The notes beneath the pieces are model-generated. The model saw only the letters and a program-made list of their open reading frames with translations. It had not been told where the DNA came from and made no database searches. From positions 90,310-121,317 of the forward strand of contig JH152803.1 in assembly GCA_000226015.1 (NCBI GenBank): a DNA stretch of 31,008 nucleotides. Direction: 5' to 3'. The DNA is from Mnemiopsis leidyi. Its lineage: Eukaryota; Ctenophora; Tentaculata; Lobata; Bolinopsidae. This document shows positions 1-9,800 of the stretch, one piece after another. The translations under genes were made by a program, and so were the position numbers. Position 1 is the stretch's first letter; every line of letters starts with the position of its first letter.

Positions 1-312
1 TTGCTATGACTATTGACAAATGTACGCAGGGTTGCTATGACTACTAACAAAATGTACGCAGGGTTACTATGACTATAACAAATGTACGCAGGGTTACTAT
101 GACTATAACAAATGTACGCAGGGTTACTATGACTATAAACAAAATGTACGCAGGGTTACTATGACTATTAACAAGATTAACGCAGGGTTACTATGACTAT
201 AAACAAATGTACGCAGGGTTACTATGACTATTGACAAAATGTACGCAGGGTTACTATGACTATTAACAAAATGTACGCAGGGTTACTATGACTATTAACA
301 AAATGTACGCAG
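1..312 (+). repeat. Minisatellite of 3' splice-junction copies
   Basis: About ten tandem units of 30-32 bp run from the window edge up to the first coding exon seen here. Each unit ends in ACGCAG followed by GGTTACTATGAC or GGTTGCTATGAC. That junction matches the real acceptor and exon start at 312/313 (CGCAG, then GGTTGCTATGAC). The array is therefore made of copies of the intron-exon boundary. Two 30-bp units are open in the exon frame, but most others carry an in-frame TAA or TGA or are 31-32 bp long, so I read the array as intronic. The first unit is cut by the window start. Confidence 0.9.
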
Positions 313-2510
313 GGTTGCTATGACAGCACGACAAAGACGTGTGACTGGGATCACGACTGTTCCGGACATAAAGACTCCAAGAAATGTGGAGTTAGTACCG
401 GGGCGGACCTCTGGTCAGCCAAACTTGCAATGGAGATCAGAGCAAGTATGTTTCACCTTATTGCAGCTACTAGATAGATAAAGTCTTAATAATAGTTATA
501 TTTATAGAGGAGTACGCTATAATTGTTGTACGACAACTAACAAGATATTTTCATATACAACTTCTACATAAAAGTCATCCACTTATCTACATAGAACTAC
601 TACTATGAAATCCATTAGCACACCAACCAGGTACTATCCTTAATCTAAGAGAGCACTGAGATTGAGGTTCGTAAGGTCATATCAACACAATGTCCGCTGT
701 CCAGCTGGTAGTAATCAGCACGGTTTAAACCCGGTGTTGTCCGGTAAGCGACAGGTGCTTTGATAGAAACTGTTTCCCAGGGGCCAACTAAGCTGGGTTT
801 CAACCCTCCCTCCTTCCATTATAACGGGCGATGCGCGTCTAGAAGAAATGCGTGAGAGCGCGTGATGGCCGCGACATTAGGTTATCAACCTACAATCGTT
901 CCACCAACACCTCCTAAATGAGGTTATCTGTGTCGCCTTGAGGAGCAAGATACCTCATCACGAAACTTCTCTTGAGAGAAACACAACAAATTAGAGAAAC
1001 GAGGAGGAAAAGGAGAGAAGTTTATAGAAGTCACGTATACTTTTGTAATCCAACGTTTCCAAGTGTGATTTGTGCCGTTTTCAAATGATTAAAAGTCTGT
1101 AAAATATTAAAACATCCCTTATAAATGATGAAGATTATACAATGATGGTGAAATTAAATGTACCTTACTCGGGATTATTACGACCGGGACAAAGTAACGG
1201 GTTTAAAGCAATTTCGCCCTATCTTCCCGGGCCACATGTTCCCCGGCCGCTAAAACCCGCCGTAATAATCCCGAGTAAGGTAGTCAAAGTAAATTGAGCC
1301 GAAATAACGTATTGTACCGTCAAATAACGCCTCAAACGTCCTCTCCTCCAGAAATAGCGGAGGTAACGGGCGAGACACCTCACATGATAGTTAGCCAGCT
1401 CCACAGGTCCAAGATGGATCCTAACAGGGAGAGGGAGGAGGCCGCACAGGGGGACTTCCAGGCGGAGTATGCTTTCGATACATATCACGGGTAAAGTTAA
1501 CATGGATTATTTGGTAAAGTGTTCAGTTAAAATGGTTTATTTGGTAAAGTGGTGAAGTGTTCAGTTAAAATGGTTTATTTGGTAAAGTGGTGAAGTGTTC
1601 AGTTAACGTGGCTTATTTGGTAAAATAGTGAAGTGTTCAGTTATCATGGCTTATTTGGTAAATTGATAAAGTGTTCAGTTAACGTGGCTTATTTGGTAAA
1701 GTAGTAAGGTTTTCAGTAAACATGGTTATTGGTAATGATTGCGTGATCAGGAATAAAAATAACTGTATTGCCTTAACCCTACCGTGAGGTATTGCGCTAT
1801 GAAAGATAACATTACTCCACTAACTAAAATACCTGTTTAAAAACACAATCAGGTTCATAGAAAAAGCCCAGGATCTGGTAAAGAAGACAGGGAACCCAGG
1901 GATACAATTTGATATTCACGGTTACAGTAGCCACCCTGACCTCTGGTTCGAACTGGGATATCTCATCGACAATGACGATCTGGACAGAGGACAACTCAGG
2001 AGGTGAGTACTGGAGGATATGGCTTACTCTGCTGTTAATTTTTATATTCTTATTCAAGATAAGTACAACTCAACCACTGCCAGAGTATAAGGAATGTGTC
2101 ACTGTTTTGTGTGCACAGTTTAATTATCACAATTATATCCTTCCTCGCAGTAACATAATTGCGATATTCCCAGGTCTGAATCGTCTATAAAATCTCTAGC
2201 TGAGCGAGTGGACGTCTCGTTCGAGGAGATCCTGCGAGGAGAAACAAGTCTGGGAGGGATGTTCCAAGCAGCCGGATACAAGGCCATACCCTCACCTCAG
2301 TACCCAGGTCCGGGGTCCGGTTTTGGCGGGAAATACTACCGCGGAGGGTACACCACTCAGAGATGGGGGTCTAGAGACGGGGGGAACATCGACTGTATCC
2401 AGATGGAACTACCACCCGAACCGAGGAGAGATAACATGGAGCATGGACCCAGGATGGGACAAGTGATGGGAGAGTTTGTCAAGAAGTACTACAGTGGTGA
2501 AGATATGTAA
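313..2510 (+). CDS. N-formylglutamate amidohydrolase family protein, copy A (5' partial)
   Basis: The exons seen are 313-445, 1352-1490, 1853-2002 and 2174-2510; their phases close (133, 139, 150 and 337 nt, stop TAA). The first exon, with signal peptide and the APH motif, should lie upstream of the window. The Cys-rich segment GCYDSTTKTCDWDHDC comes first, then the HRSKMDPNR substrate/metal-site block, then QFDIHGY, which corresponds to the HxDxHG metal-binding motif, then SPQYPGP and a GGYTTQRWGS segment typical of animal members. The family hydrolyses N-formylglutamate or related N-acyl amino acid amides using zinc; the substrate of the animal branch is not known to me. The gene is a tandem paralogue of the one at 3016-4612, with identical lengths for the two matching exons (133 and 139 nt). 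It has an extra intron (2003-2173) that the paralogue lacks. Family assignment is firm; enzymatic activity is inferred. Confidence 0.85.
446..1351 (+). other. Intron 2 of amidohydrolase copy A
   Basis: The intron opens with GTATGT at 446 and ends with a pyrimidine-rich CCTCTCCTCCAG at 1351. It holds the inverted-repeat element at 1161-1282. A GC-richer stretch near 690-900 could be an old repeat, but I recognise nothing in it. Confidence 0.7.
1161..1282. mobile_element. 122-bp MITE with perfect terminal inverted repeats
   Basis: The sequence CCTTACTCGGGATTATTACG (1163-1182) is repeated exactly in inverted orientation at 1261-1280. Both ends are flanked by TA (1161-1162 and 1281-1282). Twenty-base TIRs and a TA target duplication are the hallmark of a non-autonomous Tc1/mariner-type element. 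The interior is GC-rich and has no coding capacity. It sits inside intron 2 of amidohydrolase copy A. The perfect TIRs suggest recent insertion. Confidence 0.8.
1491..1731 (+). repeat. Minisatellite starting exactly at a 5' splice site
   Basis: Seven tandem units (23, 30, 38, 38, 38, 38 and 36 bp) begin at the donor GT of the intron after exon 1352-1490. Each unit starts with GTAAAG or a close variant, and each after the first is preceded by TTG, so donor-like G|GTAAAG sequences are repeated down the intron. The shared core is GTGTTCAGTTAAAATGG with small variations. The array stops at about 1731 and the intron runs on to 1852. Confidence 0.88.
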
Positions 2511-3015
2511 CTAGGGACTCTTTTTGTGTTTTGTCGTGGTTATACTCTTGCGAGAGGTTTTTTTAGATAGCTTGGTAGTTATTCAAGAATTTGCAATTAG
2601 CAGAGTTTGATATTTTTCGAATAAATATGATATGGAACGGATCGAGACTCTTGAAATCTGTCCAATTATTCCAGAATAAAGTCCCGTATACAGATGTTAA
2701 ATTTCTAAACACTCTTGGTCATAAATCAGAGCTGCATCATGAAATAAAATACGTCGTTATTAACATAACCAGTAATAATTCGATCATCATTAAAGTTAAG
2801 TTTATAATCTCATTACCAAGATAATTACAAAATCACATGTGCTGCTCGGACGAAACGTGATTCGAAATAATTCAATGTTAATTGGATCATCCAGTCCAGG
2901 TCCACAATTCGAAACAAAATCCAGAATTACAAACCGCAACATGATCCCACCTGAACCCTAACTGACAATTAACCCCAAAAATCTCGATTTAAATCGCTCT
3001 GCTCGTTTTTGGATT
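2511..3015 (+). other. Spacer between the amidohydrolase genes
   Basis: This is AT-rich sequence with an AATAAA at 2620-2625, about 110 bp after the stop of copy A and a fair candidate for its poly(A) signal. The rest should hold the promoter of copy B. I see no TATA box I would defend and no further gene. Confidence 0.5.
2620..2625 (+). promoter_or_regulatory. Candidate poly(A) signal of amidohydrolase copy A
   Basis: A canonical AATAAA lies about 110 bp downstream of the stop codon at 2508-2510, a usual distance for a short 3' UTR. The sequence alone cannot prove use. Confidence 0.45.
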
Positions 3016-4612
3016 ATGCGACCACTCATACTCGCTCTTTTTCTGCCTTCCCTGGCTGCAGGATGCAGCTCTAGAGAGAACTATCTAAGTTTTGTGGATT
3101 ACTTCCCTGGATCCCCCAATACGAAGGTTATCCTAACCGCCCCGCACGACGGTTGGATAAGGTTGGAGTCAATCCCTGACAGACGACAGGTAAGTGAGGA
3201 CTGAGGTTATACTCTTAGCTTTTTTAACGTAGCTGAGATACAGTGGACTCTTGAATTTTAACTGGATTTGACTGTTGAAGTAGATTACAGCTTGAAGGGA
3301 TTCCAAAGAATTCTACTTCTTCATGCAGTACTATGCACATTGCAAATGAAATAAGCAGAGAAAGCAAAAACGACATTAACATCAAGGACCAAGGTTGCTA
3401 TGGCAATGTGACAAACACATTAACCTCAGGGTTGCTATGTCAATGTGACAAACACGTTTACCTTAGGGTTGCTATGACAGCTCCACTAACGAATGTGATT
3501 GGAGACATGACTGTTCTGGTGTTCACGTGGAAGGAAAGTGTAACGCCGTAACAAATTCAGACCTTCATTCTTCGGTGCTCGCTAAGGAAATGAGAAAAAG
3601 TAAGATCAACACCAAAGTATTGACATTTTCAACTGTTATTAACCAAAGTATACTGGCGCGCACCATTATATTCCAGACTTAGAGACTGTACTGATACAAT
3701 AATTTTGCAGACCTTATATTCACATAATATCCAACACACAGCAATATCGGAACTGACGGGAGAGACGCCTCACCTCGTAGTAAGCAGACTGCACAGATCT
3801 AAATTGGACCCTAACAGATTCATGGACGATGCTGCGCAGTACAACTCTGTGGCAGAGCGTGCTTACAAGACATTTCATGGGTCAGGATAATCTCAATTTG
3901 CACGTGTAAAACCTATCAGTATCACTGAACAGAAGTACTATTGTTATTTGATCACGGGATGAGTTCCCACGTGATTGAGGTTTAACTATGCTATAAACTG
4001 ATGAACTGCATTGAAGCTGTTTCAGTTTTTCAATTTTGGATATTTAACTGTGGGATATTTATAAGATATTATGTAATAGTAACTGACATAAAATTATTGC
4101 TTTTCGCCAGGATTATCAAGCGAGTACACAACATTCTAGCCGCTAAAGGGCCAGCAGTACACTTCGACATCCACGGATACGTCACTCACGCTGCCGACAA
4201 CTGGACAGAAATAGGCTACAACATCAGGACAGAACGCCTCAATGCGAACAACTTCACAGCAGAAGAATCCTCGCTGCGCGCACTAGCTGCACGTGCTGAA
4301 ACGCGTGGAATCGACTTTGACAGTCTGGTGCGAGGGGAGGACAGTCTGGGGAGATTGATACAGGAGGAGGAGTTCAGGGTAGTGCCCTCGCCAGAATACC
4401 CCCGACCTGATGTGGGGAAGGAGGAGGGACGACCGGGAAAGTACTTCCGGGGAGGCTACATCACCAGGAAGTGGGGATCTTTGGAGAAGGGAGAGATTGA
4501 TGCGGTGCAGATTGAATTTCCTCAGTGGGTGCGAGATAGGTCGGACTATTATGGACCTAAACTTGGTCGTGCGATGGCAACGTGGATACAGAAGTTCTAC
4601 CCTGATGATTAA
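3016..4612 (+). CDS. N-formylglutamate amidohydrolase family protein, copy B (complete, secreted)
   Basis: Exons 3016-3189, 3467-3599, 3742-3880 and 4111-4612 join in phase to give 315 residues. Residues 1-15 form a hydrophobic signal peptide, so the protein probably enters the secretory pathway. APHDG at 42-46, HRSKLDPNR at 120-128 and HFDIHGY at 166-172 match the metal and substrate motifs of the family. A segment starting at residue 59 (GCYDSSTNECDWRHDC) has several Cys shared with copy A, which suits an exported, disulfide-bonded protein. The C-terminal half carries SPEYPRP and GGYITRKWGS. The likely activity is zinc-dependent hydrolysis of N-formylglutamate or a related N-acyl compound; the true substrate is unknown. 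The start is the first ATG before the signal peptide. Unlike copy A, its last exon is not split. No good AATAAA follows closely. Confidence 0.88.
3393..3466 (+). repeat. Two 37-bp duplicates of the exon 2 acceptor junction in copy B
   Basis: Units 3393-3429 and 3430-3466 each begin with GGTTGCTATG, the same bases that open the real exon at 3467, and end in AG (CCTCAG, CCTTAG). The real acceptor is the end of the second unit. Unit length and filler sequence differ from the 30-32 bp units of copy A although the exon junction is homologous. Confidence 0.85.
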
Positions 4613-5637
4613 AAGTTGGGGAAATGCAATAATTTTGACAATTTAGCGTGAATATGTAACAGTAATTATGATTCCGCTATCTCAAATTGAGTTGTTTTAA
4701 AGGAAAAACATCTTTGAAATCTTTTTGGGACACACTCTTGATGGGTGATAGACTAGATATTTCCTAGATATTTACTGGATTTTTACTGGATAATTGGACG
4801 AGAATAGCGCCTACATTATCCAGTAATATTTTACCAGAACATAATGGAATGACTCAGGCTTGACGAAATGATCTAACGAAAATTTGTGAATTTAAACTGT
4901 GTATTTCTATTGTTAAAACGCGTAAATCACGCATATTTTTGAACGACGAATGAACATGGTTTTTTGTTGTCAATGTTTTCAACTAAAAAACTAAATTAAA
5001 ACGGTTGCGTTCCGCTATTTGCCTTTCCGGTAACGATTTACTACATTGGTGGTCCTTGCCCGGCAATGTACCGTAAAATTTCAATGCTATGAAATATAAG
5101 TAAATATCGATTATGATGAATTAACTTTAAACTTTAGTCCAGCAAAACTTTAAAAATCTAACATTAATTGAGACACTTAATAAGGTTAGTACATGGTATC
5201 GAAGCTGACATTTACTGTTCACCTATAATATGCATTGTAAGTTCCAACATTGCATTAAAACTTAGGTCACTTGTAAGCTTCAATATTATTTTAAAAGTAA
5301 ACAATAAGTAGCGCTTGAAATAGCACAAAACCGTAGCATAGTTTTGCATGCATTTGTTTTCAGCTGTCTTTATCAAACATCGACAAACAATCGCTAAGTT
5401 CTCAGCTCAATTAATTAAATTGTTAAATGTTTATTTGCTATTAGAAACAGCTATATCCGACAAATATACCTAACACTTTAACAACAATAGGTATGCACGA
5501 TGAATGCACTCTATAATACGTGAAAGAATTTCAGAACTTCACAGCAACCTATGAAGTGAGGATAGATCATGATTAAGTAGGACAACTTCCTGTAGTAATG
5601 ATACTAAATACTTAAATATCATCATTATATATATATT
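4613..5637. other. Intergenic, no gene seen
   Basis: This is AT-rich sequence with stops in all frames. A 12-bp inverted repeat (TTACTGGATAAT at 4783-4794 against 4815-4826) could form a hairpin with a 20-nt loop. I looked on the minus strand for C-terminal MED24 exons and found none. Confidence 0.5.
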
Positions 5638-5890
5638 ATGTATACCATCAACCTGAATCACATAGCATCACTGGTCACAATACTGTCGGTCGGTATTGCG
5701 TTGTGTACAGTAACGTTTTTGTACGGGCGGAAGGAATTTGTTATAGTGAGTTTATAGAGACGTCTCAGTTATGTTATAATATTCATACCTTGTCTCTATT
5801 TCGCAGCTATTAGGGTGCGTCTCTTTTACACTTACATTTCTTTCGATCTTTTCTACTTATCTTAACATAGAAGAATACGTGTACTGTTAA
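5638..5890 (+). CDS. Putative small two-span membrane protein (63 residues)
   Basis: Exon 5638-5745 ends at GTTATA|GTGAGT. A 61-bp intron follows, with a pyrimidine-rich CTCTATTTCGCAG acceptor, and exon 5807-5890 ends in TAA. The join is in phase 0 and gives 63 residues. Each exon encodes one hydrophobic stretch (about residues 8-28 and 37-55) separated by YGRKEF, which would make a hairpin membrane protein with a short acidic tail (NIEEYVYC). There is an in-frame TAA 33 bp upstream of the ATG, so it is not an internal exon of a longer frame. I do not recognise the family. A strong donor, a good acceptor and matching character on both sides argue for a real gene; the tiny size and AT-rich setting argue caution. 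Confidence 0.42.
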
Positions 5891-6829
5891 CTGTTAAATC
5901 TTAACTCTTTAACGGACCCAGGTTTGGTATAATACAGGGTAGTAAAATCCATGTTTCGAATTAAAAGCAGCTGCCAGTCAAACGGTTTTTCTAATGATAC
6001 GCTGAACTTTCAAATCCACCACTCCTATTTCTCACGTTATATCACACTCAATGTAGCGATCGTTATTTCCTTTAATTTTACTAAGTCCACGCAAGAGCTT
6101 TCATCACGAATTAAGTACTTAAGTTTTATACAAATGTATTGAAAAAGGGCAGGCTTGGGATGTTACAACGAAATCTTACAAATGGAACTACAATTACTAA
6201 AATATGTAGACTATTTCCAATCCCTCTGATCGCTAAGGAAACATGTTATAGGATAATGATATAGTATGACATTCGCTTTTAATATTACTTTTTATCTTTT
6301 TTATTTAGCTGTGATTAAGAATAAACTTTATAATTTTTGATAGAAGCTATATAGTTCTTGGTAAAGATTTTTATAGTTGTGATATTTTTCTATGCAAAAG
6401 CGTTGCAATGCTTGAAAATGTCTTTCTTGTTAAAAAATTATGTTCGATGTATTTTTGTTCTAACTCCTATTGCAACATTTAATCTTATCACATCTGTAAT
6501 TTACTCAACATTGACAGGTTCAACAATTTGCGACTTCTCCAAAACAATTAATACTATTCCCGAAGAATTAAAACTGATTAAGTGTTAAAACTAATTAAGT
6601 ATTTAACTATTTAACTAATCAACTAATTCTAGGGGAATAAGGAGGATTCGGAAATTTTTCTTACCATGCGACAGGGGTTGACCAATGAGGAACCCGAAAC
6701 GACCAATCAATTTCGAGAAACGCTTTGTCGTGATAGAAAAAATTTCCAAGCCCCCCCCCACCCCCTCAATAATTCTCACGTCCGCTAATTAACTAATTAA
6801 CTGATTAACTAATATAAACTGTAGCTGAC
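5891..6829. other. Intergenic, mostly featureless
   Basis: The region is AT-rich with short tandem TTAACTAA-type runs around 6590-6625 and 6785-6812. A C-rich run lies near 6750-6767. An imperfect inverted repeat at about 6650-6755 is listed separately. The C-terminal exons of MED24 would be expected here on the minus strand, but I cannot find them. Confidence 0.45.
6650..6755. mobile_element. Possible short MITE with imperfect inverted ends
   Basis: GGAAATTTTTCTTACCATG near 6650 is mirrored, with a few mismatches, by a stretch ending in GAAAAAATTTCC near 6744. The interior has two CCAAT-like motifs. Both sides are flanked by short TTAACTAA-like repeats. No clear target duplication can be seen, so this is tentative. 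Confidence 0.3.
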
Positions 6830-9800
6830 CTGGAACGGTGTGCTGCAGTAACCAAGGCACATATCTCGGATCTGTCTGAAGTACGGAGGCGCTGCAGAAA
6901 ATAGCATGTCTGATATCATCTGTAAGGAAGGAGTGGTAGTTACACTGGAGGGTAGGGAGGGAGGAGAAAATGAGGAAAGAGAAGAGACGGGAAGGGAGGA
7001 CGTGAGGGAAAGTGTGCCGGAGGTGGATCACGGATATCGGATGTGGGTAATGACTATTGAGACGCCCACCGCCTGCTCCGTGGACGCTTTTATCAGTGAA
7101 ACAGAGACAGTGCGTTATTCCATGAACTTTACTTATTGAAACAGTTGTGTTTAGTGGTCTGTAGCTAGTGTGAGAATATTGGGTCTCGGATATAAGACAA
7201 TGGTAGTTTGTACAGTGCATGTAATTTTGTTTTGTCAGAAAGAATATGAAAGATGATTGTGGGTATTTGAAATGATTTGTTGGAATTAAGACGCGCCCGT
7301 TATCTTAGTTTTACGCCGTTTTTCAGTGTGTTTGTCTGTAAAATGTATAATCAAAATGTTAACCTACGTCCACCTATTACAGTGTATAGTTCACACTGGC
7401 AGATAGTGTACCTTGTCTACAAACTGTACAATGTAAACTGTACAATGAAAACTGTACAATGTAAACTGTACAATGTAAACTGTTAAATGTAAACTGTACA
7501 ATGTAAACTTTACATTGTAAACTGTACATTGTAAACTGTACAATGTTTACTGTACAATGTAGACTGTACAATGTTAACTGTACAACAATGTAGACTGTAC
7601 AATGTAGACTGTACAATGTAGACTGTGCAATGTAAACTGTACAATGTAAACTGTACAATGTAAACTGAACAATGTAAACTGCACAATACATATTTTACCT
7701 GAGAGTTTAAGACTAAGAGTCTGAACAGCAGCAGTATATACCACATCAGGTACGTTGTCTGATAAGAACAGTTGTGCTAACTTGTCTAATGTAGTGCTGC
7801 TTCTAACCTGGATATTGTACATTTTGTGCGTTCTGTTATTATTACTAACTGCAAGTTACAGTCTGTTACTATTGCCTACTATTAGTTGCTATTAGTTACT
7901 GAAAGTGACTTTCACCTTAGTACTAAAGTACGAAGGCAGGAAGGGGTTTACAACTTGTTTCACCAGATACAATGATATTCTTGCCTTTATAGAAGGGTGT
8001 TTGATAGAAGATAACTTAAGCGGAAACGTCTATCATATGCTTAGTTAGCTTAGGTGGTTTCATATGCACATATGGACATATGGACACATAGCAATCAATC
8101 TATACCATACCTATACCAATTACCAGCTATACGTTTAACAATATTCCAGAAAGGTATAAGGATAAGTTTGTATAAAAATGAAACGTGTGTATAATACAAG
8201 TTCTTTAAACTTAGAAAGTGCTTGATTTATGATGTATTACAAATTTCATTGCTTCCAACAAAAGAATTTATTGAAGAGACGAAGCACTGAAAGTATTTAA
8301 TGTTTTGAGTGACAGGCGAGATCATATGTTCACATCTAATTCATTGACTTTAACACCTAAAGATTTCGTTAATCACGTTAAAGTTCAAAGAAATATGTCG
8401 ACTTATGCCTATCTGAGACTTCTTCAAACTTCAAAGCAAACATTCTTCGATAACAAGCCACTTGAATCAAATTCTTGGATCCAAATTGTTACTATCGCGG
8501 GAGCTTGCTATTGTCAAGCTCCCATTAAGTGTCAAGATAACGTAGTTAACAACAAACCTGGGCCCAGACATTGTCTAGCGACTCTTGATTTACCGGACGT
8601 TCCACATGGTTCACCCAAAACGGTTTTTTGTTCAGCTTCTTCAGCTTCATGTCCAAATGCTAATAAGAATGTCAAGTAAGGTAATGATTCACCGTAGCAA
8701 ATTCCACTGATCAAATATATAATAATTACGAATTTTGACAAAACTTGCAAATTTCGAGCCAGCTATATTTCGCATGTACCAGTAACAACTATAAAAAGGA
8801 GGAAAAATAAAGATTAGATTGAAAATAAAACGATTAATTGACTCGGTCTTAAAACTTTTAATTGACATGAAACTTAACCTGAAGGCTAACAGAAGCATTG
8901 ATTGATCTATGTAGAATTTCTATCCGTTGTCCTAGCAACACTTGTGTGTAACCTGCTTCCGAGGGTCGGAACGGCTTCAGTAACGGTTTTAACATAGGGA
9001 ACTGTAGGAATGAAAATTACCATAAATTTCTAGAGGAAACTGAGATCAGAATTTGTTATCTAGGGTAGTTTCGGCCCACTTAGAACGTTATTTGGCAGGT
9101 AAAATAACATTGACAACTTAAGTAGACTCATTACATTTAATAACACTAATAACTTAAATGACACAAATTAATTCTCTAGAAGTTTCAGAACGACATGGAG
9201 CACTAGTAGACACATGGTTTGTAGTGCTGCACTACAAACCATGTGTCTGTTGTCATCAATAGCAGTATCTTTGAAGTTGATCAGCCAGTGTATCGCTACA
9301 AAGGAGGGTGCCAACATATACTCTCTCAGCATCATCGCTTGTTGGTTGAAAACATCGTGTTGAATCATCTGAAGTGGATCAGATAGACTTGAATATTGAT
9401 AAAAATAGGTCATAGAAATAGGGAAGCAGCAAATGTTGATCGAATAAACGCCATGAAAAGAGGCGAGGACATATGATTCTTGGAAGAAGAATCGAAACGG
9501 CTAAATAAGGTTAGCAATTTAACTTTTTAAACTGACTAACCTCACTTTTGAACCCGTTTATAATATCACTCAGGGCATCAGGAATGGCAGAAATAACATT
9601 TTGCAAGGAGCTGGTATTCAGCTTACATTCAGGAGAAGAAAAGAACTGAACTAGCATGTTAACATTTTCATGATGTCCGGGGTGAATAAGCGGCATGAGG
9701 GGCTGCAGAGGATTGTTCAGTCCACACACATGACTCCCTAGCCAGCGACAGAAAGGAGCTGACTCCGGGACTACATCTGATCCGAACATCATGCAGCATC

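Noticed and set aside
1-312. Regular repeats as a CRISPR array
   Set aside because: There are no unique spacers, the units are contiguous, and the setting is a eukaryotic intron.
1-312. Array as coding decapeptide repeats
   Set aside because: Only some units are 30 bp and stop-free; most carry TAA or TGA or shift the frame.
690-900. tRNA-like or SINE promoter boxes
   Set aside because: GGTTTCAACCC is only loosely B-box-like and no A box or cloverleaf could be drawn.
1219-1503. Minus-strand ORF of 94 residues
   Set aside because: It is antisense to an amidohydrolase exon and runs into the MITE; it has no independent support.
6358-6588. Plus-strand ORF rich in hydrophobic residues
   Set aside because: It has no ATG at its start, AT-rich chance composition, and no splice or family signal.
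6830-6919. MED24 exon read in the frame MISDMLFSAAPPYFRQ
   Set aside because: The preceding exon leaves one base over, and the frame giving IFCSASVLQTDPRYVPW keeps phase and resembles MED24.
7377-7822. Three long minus-strand ORFs with CTVYIVQFTLYSLH repeats
   Set aside because: They are produced by the 14-bp tandem array, which stays open in several frames.
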